A stretch of 58,994 nt of DNA. Origin: Streptomyces sp. OR43 (GTDB lineage: Bacteria; Actinomycetota; Actinomycetes; Streptomycetales; Streptomycetaceae). Positions 33,048 to 41,659 of the stretch are shown here, piece by piece. The notes under the pieces are model-generated. The model did no database searches. It saw only the letters and a program-made list of their open reading frames with translations, and was not told the DNA's origin. The DNA is taken from NCBI RefSeq assembly GCF_008042275.1, contig NZ_RDBK01000043.1, positions 3,290,922-3,349,915 of the forward strand, written 5' to 3'. The position numbers and the translations under genes were made by a program. Every line of letters starts with the position of its first letter. Position 1 is the first letter of the stretch.

Positions 33048-35085
33048 GTTCAAGCACGCGGTACGCCCGCCTCTCCTAATCATGTCGGCGCTCGGCGGCG
33101 CGATGGCCGTGACGGTGCTCGCTCTGCGGGGCGCGGGGTCGGCGGCCGAGCAGGTACCAGGAATCGCGGGCGCCGGGGAACTGACCGCGTGGGCACTGCC
33201 CGTCGCCAGGATCGTGACGGACGCCGCAGCGGTGGGAACTGTCGGCGCGCTGCTGATGGTGACGGCGCTGCTGCCCGGTGGCCGGCGGCTCACCGACGCG
33301 CAGCTGCGCTATATGACGTGGGCCGCGGTCACCGCCGCGGTGTGGGCGGCGGCATCCGCTGCCCTGCTGATATTGACCTTGTCCGATCTCTTCGCACAGC
33401 CAGTCGTTGAGATCCTTCGCCCCTCGGTGCTGGCCGACTTCGTCGTCACCGATACCCAGGGGCGCTCGTATGCCGCGATGACGGCCGCCGGGATGGTCTT
33501 GGCGACCGTATGCCTGGGCATCAGTACCGCTCGGTGGGGGCGGGCCGCGCTGGTGCTGGCGTTGGCCGGGCTGCTGCCACCCGCCTTCACCGGTCACTCC
33601 TCCGGTGCGGGCAATCATGACGCCGCGGTCACGAGTCTGGCCTTGCACCTGCTGGGTGTGGCGATGTGGGTCGGCGGCCTGATCTTTCTTCTCGTCGCCG
33701 CCCTGAAACGGGAGGATGCCGCCGCAATGGCGGCCCGCCGCTTCAGTCCACTGGCGGGCGCGGCGTTCCTCGCGGTTGCCGCCTCCGGCCTCGTCAACGC
33801 GGCCGTCCGCCTGCCATCCGTCACGGACCTGTTCAGCAGTCGGTACGGGCAGATGGTGCTCCTCAAGGCCGGCGCCCTGATCGTTCTCGGCGGCGTGGGA
33901 TGGTGGCACCGCCGCCGCACTCTTGCCCGACTGCTTGAGGGTTCGCGGCGGCCGTTTCTGCGGCTGGCGTGCGGAGAACTTCTGGTCATGGCAGCCGCGA
34001 TGGGACTGGCGGTGGCGCTCGCCCGCACGCCCCCGCCCCGCACGGGCGCCACCTCTCTCACGCCCGCCGAAGAGTTGCTGGGCTTTGCGATGCCGCCGCC
34101 TCTCGGTGACTTCCCTTGGACGCCGCTGTTTACGCAGTGGCACTTCGATCCGTTGTTCGCCTTCGGCACGGCCGGCGCAGCCCTGCTGTATCTGGCCGGG
34201 GTACGCAAGATGCGCGCCCGTGGTGACGTATGGCCCGTCGGGCGCACGATCGCGTGGATGCTCGGACTGGCGATCACAGTGCTGGCCACCATGAGCGGCC
34301 TGGCCGTGTACGGCAAGGTGCTCTTCAGCGTGCACATGGGCCAGCACATGGTCCTCGCGATGACCGTGCCGATCCTCCTGGTCCTGGGCGCACCTGCCAC
34401 GCTTGCCCTGCGGACGCTACCCAGCGTCCCGAAGGGCGGCCCGGACGGTCTCCGCGAGTTGCTTCTGAAGCTTCTCCACAGCCGCTACGTCAAGGTCATC
34501 TCACACCCGGTGGTTGCGAGCGTCTTCTTCATCGCCAGCGCCTTCGCCGTCTACTACACCTCGCTCTTCGAAACGCTGATGCGGAGCCACCTCGGCCACA
34601 CTTTGATGCTGGTGCACTTCCTCGCGGTGGGGCTGCTCTTCTTCTGGGTGATCATCGGAGTGGACCCCGGGCCCCGCCGCCCACCTCATCTGGGCCGGCT
34701 GTTCGCCCTGATGCTGACCATGCCCTTCCACTCCTGGTTCAGCATCTCCCTCATGAGTTCCACCGAGCTCATCGGCGACGGATGGTGGGCGGATCTGGGC
34801 CGGACCTGGGGCGCCACGTTGGCAAAGGACCAGTACAACGCGGGGTCCATTGCCTGGGCCACCGGTGACATTCCCGTACTCATTACCACGATCATCCTCG
34901 CCGCTCAGTGGGTCCGCTCCGATGCTCGCGAGGCACGCCGGATCGACCGCCAGATCGAACGCGGCGACGCCAACAACCCTTTGGCCGCTTACAACGCGTA
35001 CCTGGCCGGCCTGCGCGCACGTGACCGCATTTCGGGTTCAACGGCGCCACCCGCTGCCCAACAGCAGCCCCCGCCCAGCGAATGA
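33037..35085 (+). CDS. CopD-CtaG fusion, copper import/oxidase assembly membrane protein
   Basis: A 682-residue protein with GCAGGAGGT before ATG 33037. The N-terminal half (about 1-340) is a CopD-type domain with eight or more helices, including FTGHSSGAGNHDAAVTSLA and WVGGLIFLLVAAL. The C-terminal half (about 370-640) is a caa3_CtaG domain with HMGQHMVLAMTVPILLVLGA and HFLAVGLLFFWVIIGVDPGP. Such fusions are typical of actinobacteria and combine copper uptake with delivery to cytochrome c oxidase. The adjacent CopC would supply Cu(II). Tail residues 640-682 are polar. Confidence 0.92.
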   Translation: MAVEFKHAVRPPLLIMSALGGAMAVTVLALRGAGSAAEQVPGIAGAGELTAWALPVARIVTDAAAVGTVGALLMVTALLPGGRRLTDAQLRYMTWAAVTAAVWAAASAALLILTLSDLFAQPVVEILRPSVLADFVVTDTQGRSYAAMTAAGMVLATVCLGISTARWGRAALVLALAGLLPPAFTGHSSGAGNHDAAVTSLALHLLGVAMWVGGLIFLLVAALKREDAAAMAARRFSPLAGAAFLAVAASGLVNAAVRLPSVTDLFSSRYGQMVLLKAGALIVLGGVGWWHRRRTLARLLEGSRRPFLRLACGELLVMAAAMGLAVALARTPPPRTGATSLTPAEELLGFAMPPPLGDFPWTPLFTQWHFDPLFAFGTAGAALLYLAGVRKMRARGDVWPVGRTIAWMLGLAITVLATMSGLAVYGKVLFSVHMGQHMVLAMTVPILLVLGAPATLALRTLPSVPKGGPDGLRELLLKLLHSRYVKVISHPVVASVFFIASAFAVYYTSLFETLMRSHLGHTLMLVHFLAVGLLFFWVIIGVDPGPRRPPHLGRLFALMLTMPFHSWFSISLMSSTELIGDGWWADLGRTWGATLAKDQYNAGSIAWATGDIPVLITTIILAAQWVRSDAREARRIDRQIERGDANNPLAAYNAYLAGLRARDRISGSTAPPAAQQQPPPSE

Positions 35086-35111
35086 AACCGTCCGAATCCT
35101 CACGAGGAACT

Positions 35112-35771
35112 ATGAAAAAGCACCTGTACGTCGGGGTAGTAATCCTGGCCGCGCTCGCCGCCGCCTTCGGCTCCGTTCTCGCCTTCTCACCTGACGGCCC
35201 GAGATCCGCCTCCTTCAACGCCGAACCTGCAGCGGAGGCTCAGCCCGTTCGCACATCCAGCCACCGCCTTACCCAGCCCAAGAACAGCGAACTCACAGTG
35301 GTCGAGTTCCTTGACTTTGAATGCGAGGGATGTGGGGCAATGCACCCGGTCGTCGAGCGGCTCCGCGAGGAGTACAAGGACCGGGTCACCTTCGTCGCCC
35401 GCTACTTCCCGATGCCGGGTCACCGCAACAGCCAACCGGCTGCCCAGACAGCCGAAGCGGCAGCCCAGCAAGGCCAGTTCGAAGCGATGTACGGCAAGCT
35501 CTTCGCGACGCAGAAGGAGTGGGGGGAGGCGCAGGAGTCCAAGGCTGCAGTCTTCCGTGGTTATGCGAAGGAGCTCGGCCTCGATCTGAAGAGGTACGAC
35601 GCCGCAGTCAAGGATCCGAAGACCGCTGAGCGCGTCCTGGTCGATCAGGCTGACGGCCTCAGCCTGGGAGTGCAGGGCACGCCCACCTTCATCGTCGACG
35701 GGGTCCGGGTTGCCACGCCCGGCTCGTACGAGGCATTCAAGGCCCTGATCGATGAACGGCTCGCCCAGTGA
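35112..35771 (+). CDS. DsbA-like membrane-anchored thioredoxin-fold protein
   Basis: A 219-residue protein. ATG 35112 (MKKHLYVGVV...) has GAGGA just upstream and starts with a proper signal anchor; ATG 35082, overlapping the copD stop, is possible. The redox motif CEGC lies in FLDFECEGCGAMHPV, followed by thioredoxin-fold elements and the cis-Pro loop QGTPTFIVDG. It would oxidise, reduce or isomerise thiols outside the membrane, perhaps on copper proteins. Its stop overlaps the second carbonic anhydrase start (GTGA). CcdA, encoded at 36943, may supply its electrons. Confidence 0.88.
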   Translation: MKKHLYVGVVILAALAAAFGSVLAFSPDGPRSASFNAEPAAEAQPVRTSSHRLTQPKNSELTVVEFLDFECEGCGAMHPVVERLREEYKDRVTFVARYFPMPGHRNSQPAAQTAEAAAQQGQFEAMYGKLFATQKEWGEAQESKAAVFRGYAKELGLDLKRYDAAVKDPKTAERVLVDQADGLSLGVQGTPTFIVDGVRVATPGSYEAFKALIDERLAQ

Positions 35772-36391
35772 GTCGGCCCGAAGACCGGTCGATGATGGCG
35801 TACTTCGTCGAGCAGACGCGCAGCTATGCGGCACGTGCCGCGGCGCACGGCGTCGACCTGGACCAGTTCGCGGGCGGGCAGGCTCCGCAGGTGCTTTTCA
35901 TCTCCTGCTCGGACGCGCGACTCGCGCCTGCTTGGCTCACCGGCAGCCGGCCGGGCGAACTCCTCGAACTGCGCACCCACGGCGGGACGGTCTCCCGCTA
36001 CCAGCCTGAAAACCCCTTGCCGGACGCTGTGACGATCGAGTTCGCCGTGGAACGCCTCAACGTGGCCGACATCATCGTGTGCGGACACTCTCAGTGCGAA
36101 GTCGTCAGGGCTGATGTTTTCCCAGGAACGAACAGTCACCCCGGGAGCGAAGATCCGTCGGCCGGGGCAGTGACGACCGACGTGCAAGTGCCGCAGGACA
36201 TTACGACCGGTGACGTCACCGCCGCGGGACACTTGCACGTCATTCGGCAACTGGACGTGCTCAGCGACTATCCCTGCATCGCGCTCCGTATGGCCGACAA
36301 CAGCCTGCGCCTGCATGCCTGGTTCCACGAAGTCGAAACGGGCGCCACCCTCCAACACCGGCCGACCGCGAACGCGTTCCTCCCGCTGTGA
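35768..36391 (+). CDS. Second beta-carbonic anhydrase, coupled to the DsbA-like gene
   Basis: A 207-residue protein; GTG 35768 overlaps the previous stop by four bases. Zinc ligands are predicted at Cys47, His107 and Cys110 (CSDARLAP, CGHSQCEVV), with Asp49 and Arg51 as the dyad, so it should be active. The second metal motif has Gln and Glu where the first enzyme has His and Gly (CGHSQCEVV versus CGHSHCGAV), and the following loop is different. Translational coupling of a carbonic anhydrase to a thiol-redox protein is unusual. No signal peptide, so it acts in the cytoplasm. Confidence 0.88.
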   Translation: MSRPEDRSMMAYFVEQTRSYAARAAAHGVDLDQFAGGQAPQVLFISCSDARLAPAWLTGSRPGELLELRTHGGTVSRYQPENPLPDAVTIEFAVERLNVADIIVCGHSQCEVVRADVFPGTNSHPGSEDPSAGAVTTDVQVPQDITTGDVTAAGHLHVIRQLDVLSDYPCIALRMADNSLRLHAWFHEVETGATLQHRPTANAFLPL

Positions 36392-36428
36392 ACCAATCCC
36401 ACGAAGACCACTTCATGAAGGTGCGCAC

Positions 36429-36890
36429 ATGACAGCCACGGCACAGCCCACATACGACGAACGCCTGACAGCGCCGCGCTCTTGGTGGTTCATCGCCCTG
36501 CTCGCCGGGGTCGCACTGGGCCTGATCGTCCTGCCGTACGGACCGCTGCCCATGATGGGCGGCCTCGTCGTCGGTACCGCGATCGCCTGCACATGGGTCA
36601 GCGGGCAGGGCTCCTCGCGTATCCGTGTCATCAATGGCCTGCTCATCGCAGACGACGCCAAAATCCCGGTGCAGGCACTGGGCGCTCCGGAAATCCTGGA
36701 GGGAGAGGAATCGCGTGCCTGGCGGACGTACAAGGCCGACATGCGGGCCCACATGTTGATGCGCAGCTACATCACCACGGCGGTGCGTGCCGAGGTGGTC
36801 GACCCCGACGATCCCACCCCCTACGTGTACCTCTCGACGCGCAGTCCCCAGCGGTTGGTCGAGGCCCTTGCCGCCGCGCAGGCGGCCTGA
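36429..36890 (+). CDS. DUF3093 family membrane protein
   Basis: A 153-residue protein with two adjacent helices (about 20-55: WWFIALLAGVALGLIVLPYG and following) and a soluble C-terminal domain containing NGLLIADDAKIPVQALG and DPTPYVYLSTRSPQRLVEAL, the layout of actinobacterial DUF3093. Chromosomal copies are usually found near dut; this extra copy lies in a copper/redox island. Function unknown. It follows the carbonic anhydrase after 37 bases and precedes ccdA by 52. Confidence 0.8.
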   Translation: MTATAQPTYDERLTAPRSWWFIALLAGVALGLIVLPYGPLPMMGGLVVGTAIACTWVSGQGSSRIRVINGLLIADDAKIPVQALGAPEILEGEESRAWRTYKADMRAHMLMRSYITTAVRAEVVDPDDPTPYVYLSTRSPQRLVEALAAAQAA

Positions 36891-36942
36891 ACCCGTCATG
36901 AAGACCGTAATTGCGCAACTCTCTCCGAAGGAGGGGTGACTC

Positions 36943-37695
36943 GTGCTGATCGCTTCCGCAACGGATTCCGCTGTGCTGAGCGGCTCGTTGCTGCTGGCCC
37001 TGCCGCTCGCTGCCCTGGCGGGCGCGATCTCGTTCTTCTCGCCCTGTGTACTGCCCCTGGTGCCCGGATATCTGTCCTATGTGACCGGGATCAGCGGCGC
37101 GGACCTGGAAGCGGCACGCCGTGGCCGCATCGTGGGCGGAACGCTGCTGTTTCTGGCGGGATTCACTGCCGTGTTCGTCTCCTGCGGCGCTGCATTCGGC
37201 TACGTGGGCAACACATTGCTGGCGTACCAGGACCCACTGATCCGGATCCTCGGGGCGCTGACCATCGTGATGGGTCTGTCTTTCATGGGCGTGTTGCCCG
37301 GGATGAACCGGGAATGGCGCATTCACCGGCGCCCGGCAGCCGGTTGGGCCGGTGCTCCGATGCTGGGAGTGCTCTTTGGCCTGGGCTGGACTCCGTGCAT
37401 CGGCCCCACGCTGGCCGCTGTGCAGGCGCTTGCCCTCAGCGAGGCCAGTGCGGGTCGGGGAGCTGTCCTCACTGTCGCTTACTGCGCGGGGCTGGGCCTG
37501 CCCTTCCTCGCTGCAGGGCTGGCTTTTCGGAAGGCGCTCGGAGTCTTCGACTGGGTGAAAGCCCACTACACATGGGTGATGCGCGCAGGCGGCGTCATGA
37601 TGATTGCCACCGGCGTGCTGATGGTCACCGGTGTTTGGGGTTACCTGGTCGGCCAGATGCAGTACTGGGCGGCGGGCTTCACCGTTGGCATCTGA
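36943..37695 (+). CDS. ccdA: CcdA-type thiol electron carrier
   Basis: A 250-residue protein; GTG 36943 after GAAGGAGGGG. Six hydrophobic helices. The two conserved Cys are in helix 1 (ISFFSPCVLPLVPGYLSYV) and helix 4 (LFGLGWTPCIGPTLAAVQAL), the DsbD/CcdA signature. It moves reducing equivalents from cytoplasmic thioredoxin across the membrane to an external thiol protein, usually for cytochrome c maturation or copper-site maintenance. The likely partner is the CEGC protein encoded at 35112. Confidence 0.92.
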   Translation: MLIASATDSAVLSGSLLLALPLAALAGAISFFSPCVLPLVPGYLSYVTGISGADLEAARRGRIVGGTLLFLAGFTAVFVSCGAAFGYVGNTLLAYQDPLIRILGALTIVMGLSFMGVLPGMNREWRIHRRPAAGWAGAPMLGVLFGLGWTPCIGPTLAAVQALALSEASAGRGAVLTVAYCAGLGLPFLAAGLAFRKALGVFDWVKAHYTWVMRAGGVMMIATGVLMVTGVWGYLVGQMQYWAAGFTVGI

Positions 37696-37760
37696 ACCGG
37701 TGCGCCGGCCCCGTCGCCTGAGCGTCCCAACCTGGATGCCACGAGGCGCGTCAGGACGCA

Positions 37761-37788
37761 TTGCCCCGCCCATGGAAATCGCTAGGAT
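37761..37788 (+). promoter_or_regulatory. Sigma-70-like promoter, near-leaderless
   Basis: TTGCCC at 37761-37766 and TAGGAT at 37783-37788 with a 16-base spacer. The ATG at 37798 is nine bases after the -10 box, so the transcript of the next gene would have little or no leader. Confidence 0.45.
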
Positions 37789-37797
37789 CTGCGCACG

Positions 37798-38208
37798 ATG
37801 ACGAGACAGTGGACCAGCGCCCCGCGGGCCGTCGGCCTTCGCCTGCGCTACGTGATGAGCTGGGCGGTCAGCCTGGCCATCGCTCTGATCGCTCTCGTGG
37901 CGTGTGCTCAACTGGAGTCCCGCGCAAACTCTATGGCCCCGTTTGCGGTGACGTCCGTCGCGGCGCTTGCCCCGTCTCCTCTGCTTCCTGACGGGTGCGC
38001 AGATCACCAGCCTGGTGGTCCAGAGCACTGCGCGAGTGCCCTGCAGCACATGGGCAAGGCATTGGCGCCTGCCCCGGACATGGGCGAACCCTGGGCGAAG
38101 GGCAGCAGTATCGCGGCACCGTCACTGTCGGTCCCCGATCTGGTTTCACCGCCGTGCACCCCCTCGCCCGTTGTTGATCTTCATGTGCTGCAGGTGCAGC
38201 GGACTTAG
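37798..38208 (+). CDS. Small exported protein with GC(x)nHC motif
   Basis: A 136-residue protein with a basic start, one hydrophobic helix (about 20-40, VMSWAVSLAIALIALVACAQ) and an outside domain. The key segment DGCADHQPGGPEHCASAL has two Cys ten residues apart with His beside each, and a third Cys near the end. The overall design matches the proteins at 27755 and 41660. It is transcribed from its own promoter ahead of the DUF3105-DUF305 pair. A metal-binding role is guessed from the His/Cys pattern only. Confidence 0.55.
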   Translation: MTRQWTSAPRAVGLRLRYVMSWAVSLAIALIALVACAQLESRANSMAPFAVTSVAALAPSPLLPDGCADHQPGGPEHCASALQHMGKALAPAPDMGEPWAKGSSIAAPSLSVPDLVSPPCTPSPVVDLHVLQVQRT

Positions 38209-38329
38209 GCCGGATCGTCCCTTTCCGCAGAACACATCGGGCGCCTTGAACCACGCCGGTGAACGAAGTGACGACCAATCGCCATCCGCTACGCATCCGC
38301 CGCCACTCCGGCGGCACAAGGGACATCCC

Positions 38330-38977
38330 ATGGGCACTGCCAAAGCAAAATCAGCGGCCACCGCTCGACGGGCCAAGCTGGACGAACTTCGACGCGTCGA
38401 GCGGGCACGTGAACGCCGCAACAAGATAATCACCGTCGTCATCTGCGCGGTGATCTTCGTGGTTCTGGCCGGAGGGGCGGGCTATCTGCTGTTCACGATC
38501 GAGGGCGAGGAGAAGAAGCAGGAGACAGCCCGCACCTCACCCATCAAGGGGGAGAAGACGTGGAAGAAGCTCACGCAGAACCACGTGGCCAAGCCCGTCA
38601 CGTATCCCATGACACCGGCTGCCGGGGGTGACCACGCCCAGGCGTGGATGAACTGCAATGGGGACGTTTACGCCAAGGAAGTGCGCCAGGAGAACGCCGT
38701 TCACGCTCTGGAGCACGGCGCGGTCTGGGTCACCTACAACGACAAGACCCCGGCGTCCGATGTTGCGACGCTGAAGCAGAAGGTGTCCCAAACCCCGTAC
38801 ACGCTGATGAGCCCGCACTCCAAGCAGACAGGTCCGATCACCTTGACGGCCTGGGGCAAGCAGCTGTCTGTGGACAGTGCCTCCGACCCGCGCATCGCCA
38901 CCTTCTTCGACAAGTACGTGCAGGGTGAGCAGACCCCGGAGCCGGGTGCCGCGTGCACGAACGGTCTGACGGCGTGA
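38330..38977 (+). CDS. DUF3105 membrane-anchored protein
   Basis: A 215-residue protein, ATG 38330 after AAGGGA. A charged N-terminal region, one transmembrane helix (about 36-60, IITVVICAVIFVVLAGGAGYL), and an outside domain with NHVAKPVTYPMTPAAGGDHA, ALEHGAVWVTYND and the QTGPITLTAWGKQL block, as in DUF3105. The C-terminal EPGAACTNGL is also conserved. DUF3105 proteins are commonly paired with DUF305, as here, where the stop overlaps the next GTG by four bases. The pair recurs near copper genes in actinobacteria; function is not known. Confidence 0.88.
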   Translation: MGTAKAKSAATARRAKLDELRRVERARERRNKIITVVICAVIFVVLAGGAGYLLFTIEGEEKKQETARTSPIKGEKTWKKLTQNHVAKPVTYPMTPAAGGDHAQAWMNCNGDVYAKEVRQENAVHALEHGAVWVTYNDKTPASDVATLKQKVSQTPYTLMSPHSKQTGPITLTAWGKQLSVDSASDPRIATFFDKYVQGEQTPEPGAACTNGLTA

Positions 38978-39630
38978 GTCCTCGCCGCCCGGTACCGCGC
39001 TGGTTCGTCGTGTCGGCCCTGCTGCTGGGCCTCTGTGGTGCTGCCGGGGCGATCGCTGTCGCGATCCCGGGCCGGACGCAGGCAGCCCAGCCGGTTCCGG
39101 CAGGCGAGTCAGCTGACGCCGGTTTCGCTCGCGACATGGCGGTGCACCACCAGCAGGCCGTCGAGATGTCGTTCCTCGTACGCGACAACACCCGCAACGA
39201 GGAGTTGCGGCGGCTCGCCTTCGACGTCATCAACACGCAGGCCAATCAACGGGGCATGATGCTGGGCTGGCTCGACATGTGGGGTGCCTCCAAGGTCTCC
39301 AGCGATGGTCCGATGCGCTGGATGAAGGGCCACTCTGTGCCGGGCGGTGCGGGGATGCCGGGAATGGCCACCCGTGCCCAGCTGGAGCGGCTCAGGTCGG
39401 CCAGAGGCAAGGCGGCCGAAGTCCTCTACCTGCAGTTGATGATCCCGCACCACCAGGGCGGCGTCGTCATGGCCAGAGCCGCAGCTCAACAGGTCAAGAG
39501 CAGCCCGGTTCGGGGCCTCGCCGCGGGCATCGTCCGCGCCCAGAAGTCCGAGATCAGCCTGATGCGGGACATGCTCGCCCAACGTAGCGCCTCTCGGTCT
39601 CCCACGGCTTCGCCTTCGCCCCACCACTGA
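38974..39630 (+). CDS. DUF305 secreted or anchored protein
   Basis: A 218-residue protein starting at GTG 38974. An N-terminal helix (about 10-32) anchors or exports it. It contains the duplicated DUF305 motifs FARDMAVHHQQAVEMSFLV and LMIPHHQGGVVMARAAAQQV, each with a His-His pair that could bind metal. The helical DUF305 fold is ferritin-like in appearance. It is coupled to the DUF3105 gene. A bidirectional hairpin terminator follows at 39643-39682. Confidence 0.9.
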   Translation: MSPRRPVPRWFVVSALLLGLCGAAGAIAVAIPGRTQAAQPVPAGESADAGFARDMAVHHQQAVEMSFLVRDNTRNEELRRLAFDVINTQANQRGMMLGWLDMWGASKVSSDGPMRWMKGHSVPGGAGMPGMATRAQLERLRSARGKAAEVLYLQLMIPHHQGGVVMARAAAQQVKSSPVRGLAAGIVRAQKSEISLMRDMLAQRSASRSPTASPSPHH

Positions 39631-39642
39631 CGGCAGTTACGG

Positions 39643-39682
39643 CCAGGCCCGGTCCGGCATCGATACGCCGCACCGGGCCTGG
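39643..39682. terminator. Bidirectional terminator between convergent genes
   Basis: Perfect 11-bp arms (CCAGGCCCGGT / ACCGGGCCTGG) at 39643-39653 and 39672-39682 around an 18-base loop that itself can fold. It lies between the convergent DUF305 and methyltransferase genes. Confidence 0.75.
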
Positions 39683-39704
39683 GTTGTGACCACGGGCTCG
39701 AGCC

Positions 39705-40322
39705 TCAGGCATCCTGGCGCCGGCCGACTCCCGGAAGGAAGCGACCCGTGCGCGCCGAATAGAGGCCGTATGCCTGACCGTGCACGCCGGAAAGGTAGGG
39801 CTCCTCGACGACGCGGACCTGCAGCTCAATCGCGAACAGCAAAAGCCCCAGGGCGATTACAGCGATCACGTTGGGCACCATCAGCGCCAGGCCGACGGCC
39901 GTGGCGGTCATGGCGGTGAAGACGGGGTTGCGTACGTGAGTGAACAGGCCAGTGGTGACCAGGTCCGTGCGTTCTGCGGCGTCCACGCCCACGCGCCACG
40001 AGGCACCCATATTGGTCTGCGCCATCAGGGTGGCCCCGATGCCTGCCAGGGCGATCACCAGTCCCGCCCACCGCACCGCAGGCATCTCATCCCCGGAGAG
40101 TGCGGGCAGGCCGAACAGGGCGGCGACAGGAGCTGCGGCCCCACCGAGCAGCGCGAGAACGAAGAGCACCCCTGCCCACCAGGGTGGTGAGCCGGGCCTG
40201 CCGGAGATGCCGCGGAAGCCGGTATCTCCGGTACGGCGTTGCTGCATAGCACCGCGTACCCCGAAGGCGGTCATCGTCCACGCCACGTACAGAGTCAGTG
40301 CCGTTAAAGCCCAGCCGTTCAT
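39705..40322 (-). CDS. Isoprenylcysteine carboxyl methyltransferase-like membrane protein
   Basis: A 205-residue polytopic protein. The C-terminal part has THVRNPVFTAMTATAVGLAL and VRVVEEPYLSGVHGQAYGLY, the His-Arg-Asn-Pro and Glu-Glu motifs of the ICMT/phospholipid methyltransferase fold that binds AdoMet at the membrane. Four to five helices. The substrate in bacteria is generally unknown. Its ATG overlaps the stop of the CDF-type transporter (ATGA), and that gene overlaps the CmtR-type gene, so this is the third gene of a metal-regulated operon. This suggests a link to metal or lipid-stress response. Confidence 0.85.
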   Translation of the reverse strand: MNGWALTALTLYVAWTMTAFGVRGAMQQRRTGDTGFRGISGRPGSPPWWAGVLFVLALLGGAAAPVAALFGLPALSGDEMPAVRWAGLVIALAGIGATLMAQTNMGASWRVGVDAAERTDLVTTGLFTHVRNPVFTAMTATAVGLALMVPNVIAVIALGLLLFAIELQVRVVEEPYLSGVHGQAYGLYSARTGRFLPGVGRRQDA

Positions 40323-41059
40323 CTCCGGCCCTCGCTTCCCTCCGTGGTGCAGCAGGCGCATTCCGGGGCGCAGCCGCAGGCATCGCCTCCGTCTTCCGCA
40401 CCTGTGATCGAAAGGGTCGTGGCGGGCGCCGCGCAGCAGCCCTTGCCCTGCCACGCGTCGCGGCCTTCCTTGAGGGCGACGGCTGCGATGACCAGGGCGG
40501 CGATCGGATCCGCCCAGGTCCAGCCGAGCGTGGCGTTGACTATGAGCCCAGCTAGGAGCACGGCAGACAGGTAGGTGCACAGCAGCGTCTGCTTGGAGTC
40601 CGCGACCGCCGAGGCTGAACCCAGCTCGCGCCCGGCCCGGCGCTGGGCCGCCGACAGGAACGGCATGACCGCAAGGGACAGTGCCGCGAGCGCAATGCCG
40701 GGGATGGACCGATCGGCCTCACCGGTGCCGCCCAGGACACGTATCGCGTCGACTCCCACGTATGCGGCAAGAGCGAAGAAGGACACGGCGATGATCCGCA
40801 GGGTGGTCTTCTCGCGCGCCTGACGTACAGCGTGATCGCGGGCGGAGAACTGCCAGGCCACCGCACTGGCGGAGGAGACCTCGATGACCGAATCCAGCCC
40901 GAACCCGACCAGCGCGGTAGAGGAGGCGACGGCGCCCGCGGTGATCGCCACCACGGCCTCGATGACGTTGTAGGCAATCGTCGCGGCGAGCAGGAACCGG
41001 ATGCGGCGGGCGAGAGCTTCACGGCGATCCGGGGACGGGCTCAGGGATATGACGGCCAT
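40319..41059 (-). CDS. CDF-type cation transporter with Cys-rich tail
   Basis: A 246-residue membrane protein with about six helices; VGFGLDSVIEVSSASAVAW and GWTWADPIAALVIAAVALKEG carry the Asp residues of the CDF metal site. It lacks the usual cytoplasmic CDF domain. Instead the last 50 residues are Cys-rich: GKGCCAAPA, then CGCAPECACC, a likely soft-metal binding tail. It overlaps the CmtR-type gene by one base (TGATG). With that Cd/Pb-sensor-like regulator it probably exports Cd2+, Pb2+ or Zn2+. Cys-tailed, truncated CDFs of this kind are poorly characterised. Confidence 0.82.
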   Translation of the reverse strand: MAVISLSPSPDRREALARRIRFLLAATIAYNVIEAVVAITAGAVASSTALVGFGLDSVIEVSSASAVAWQFSARDHAVRQAREKTTLRIIAVSFFALAAYVGVDAIRVLGGTGEADRSIPGIALAALSLAVMPFLSAAQRRAGRELGSASAVADSKQTLLCTYLSAVLLAGLIVNATLGWTWADPIAALVIAAVALKEGRDAWQGKGCCAAPATTLSITGAEDGGDACGCAPECACCTTEGSEGRR

Positions 41060-41394
41060 CAGCAGCAGTCCTTCTCGTCTGCTTCGGCACAGGTACGGTC
41101 TGCTGCGACGGCCACGACGGCCGCGCGCAGATCGTCCAGGGCGTGCCCAAGACGCGGGTCGGCGAGCTCGTAGCGGGTACGCCGGCCCACCGGCACGGCG
41201 ACCACTAGACCGCAGTCGCGCAAGCAGGCCAGATGGTTGGAGAGGCGCGTACGGGAGATTCCCAGGGCCTCGGCCAGATCTGACGGATGAGCCGGAGTCT
41301 CTCTCAGGGCGAGGAGGAGCCGGCAGCGGATCGGATCGGCCAGCGCGCGGCCGAAGCGGGCAAGGACGTCGATGTCGGAGGCAAGCGTCAACAC
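41059..41394 (-). CDS. cmtR: CmtR-like ArsR-family Cd/Pb sensor
   Basis: A 111-residue winged-helix repressor from GTG 41394. With this start, Cys24, Cys57, Cys61 and Cys102 fall at the positions of M. tuberculosis CmtR, whose Cd/Pb ligands are Cys57, Cys61 and Cys102. The surrounding sequence also matches: ARFGRALADPIRCRLLLAL and SNHLACLRDCGLVVA. Two more Cys end the protein (DCC). It heads the operon with the Cys-tailed transporter and the ICMT-like gene. A palindrome at 41411-41431 just upstream is the probable operator. Confidence 0.88.
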   Translation of the reverse strand: MLTLASDIDVLARFGRALADPIRCRLLLALRETPAHPSDLAEALGISRTRLSNHLACLRDCGLVVAVPVGRRTRYELADPRLGHALDDLRAAVVAVAADRTCAEADEKDCC

Positions 41395-41410
41395 CGCGTG
41401 AACGATACAC

Positions 41411-41431
41411 GTTCCCCTGAATTCAGGGAAC
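41411..41431. promoter_or_regulatory. Putative CmtR operator
   Basis: A near-perfect palindrome with arms GTTCCC / GGGAAC and centre TGAATTCA, with one unpaired C in the left arm. It lies 17 bases upstream of the cmtR-type start codon, in the promoter position. Confidence 0.65.
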
Positions 41432-41659
41432 GATGTACTGACACATGGGTAGGCGGCGAGCATCTCGGTCCGGGTAGGGCGAGGAGTCTCGGCGCAACCA
41501 GGACAGGCGGTGAGGGTCACTTCGTCGCTGCCGGTGGACCCCGCGACGGGCTGGCCGCCGGGAACCGACAGTCACGCGCCCATGTGTGAAAGTGGCTGGA
41601 TCACCCTCACTCGTACGGGGGGACGCGTGACTTCCCAGGGCTGCACACAGGGTAGCGTC

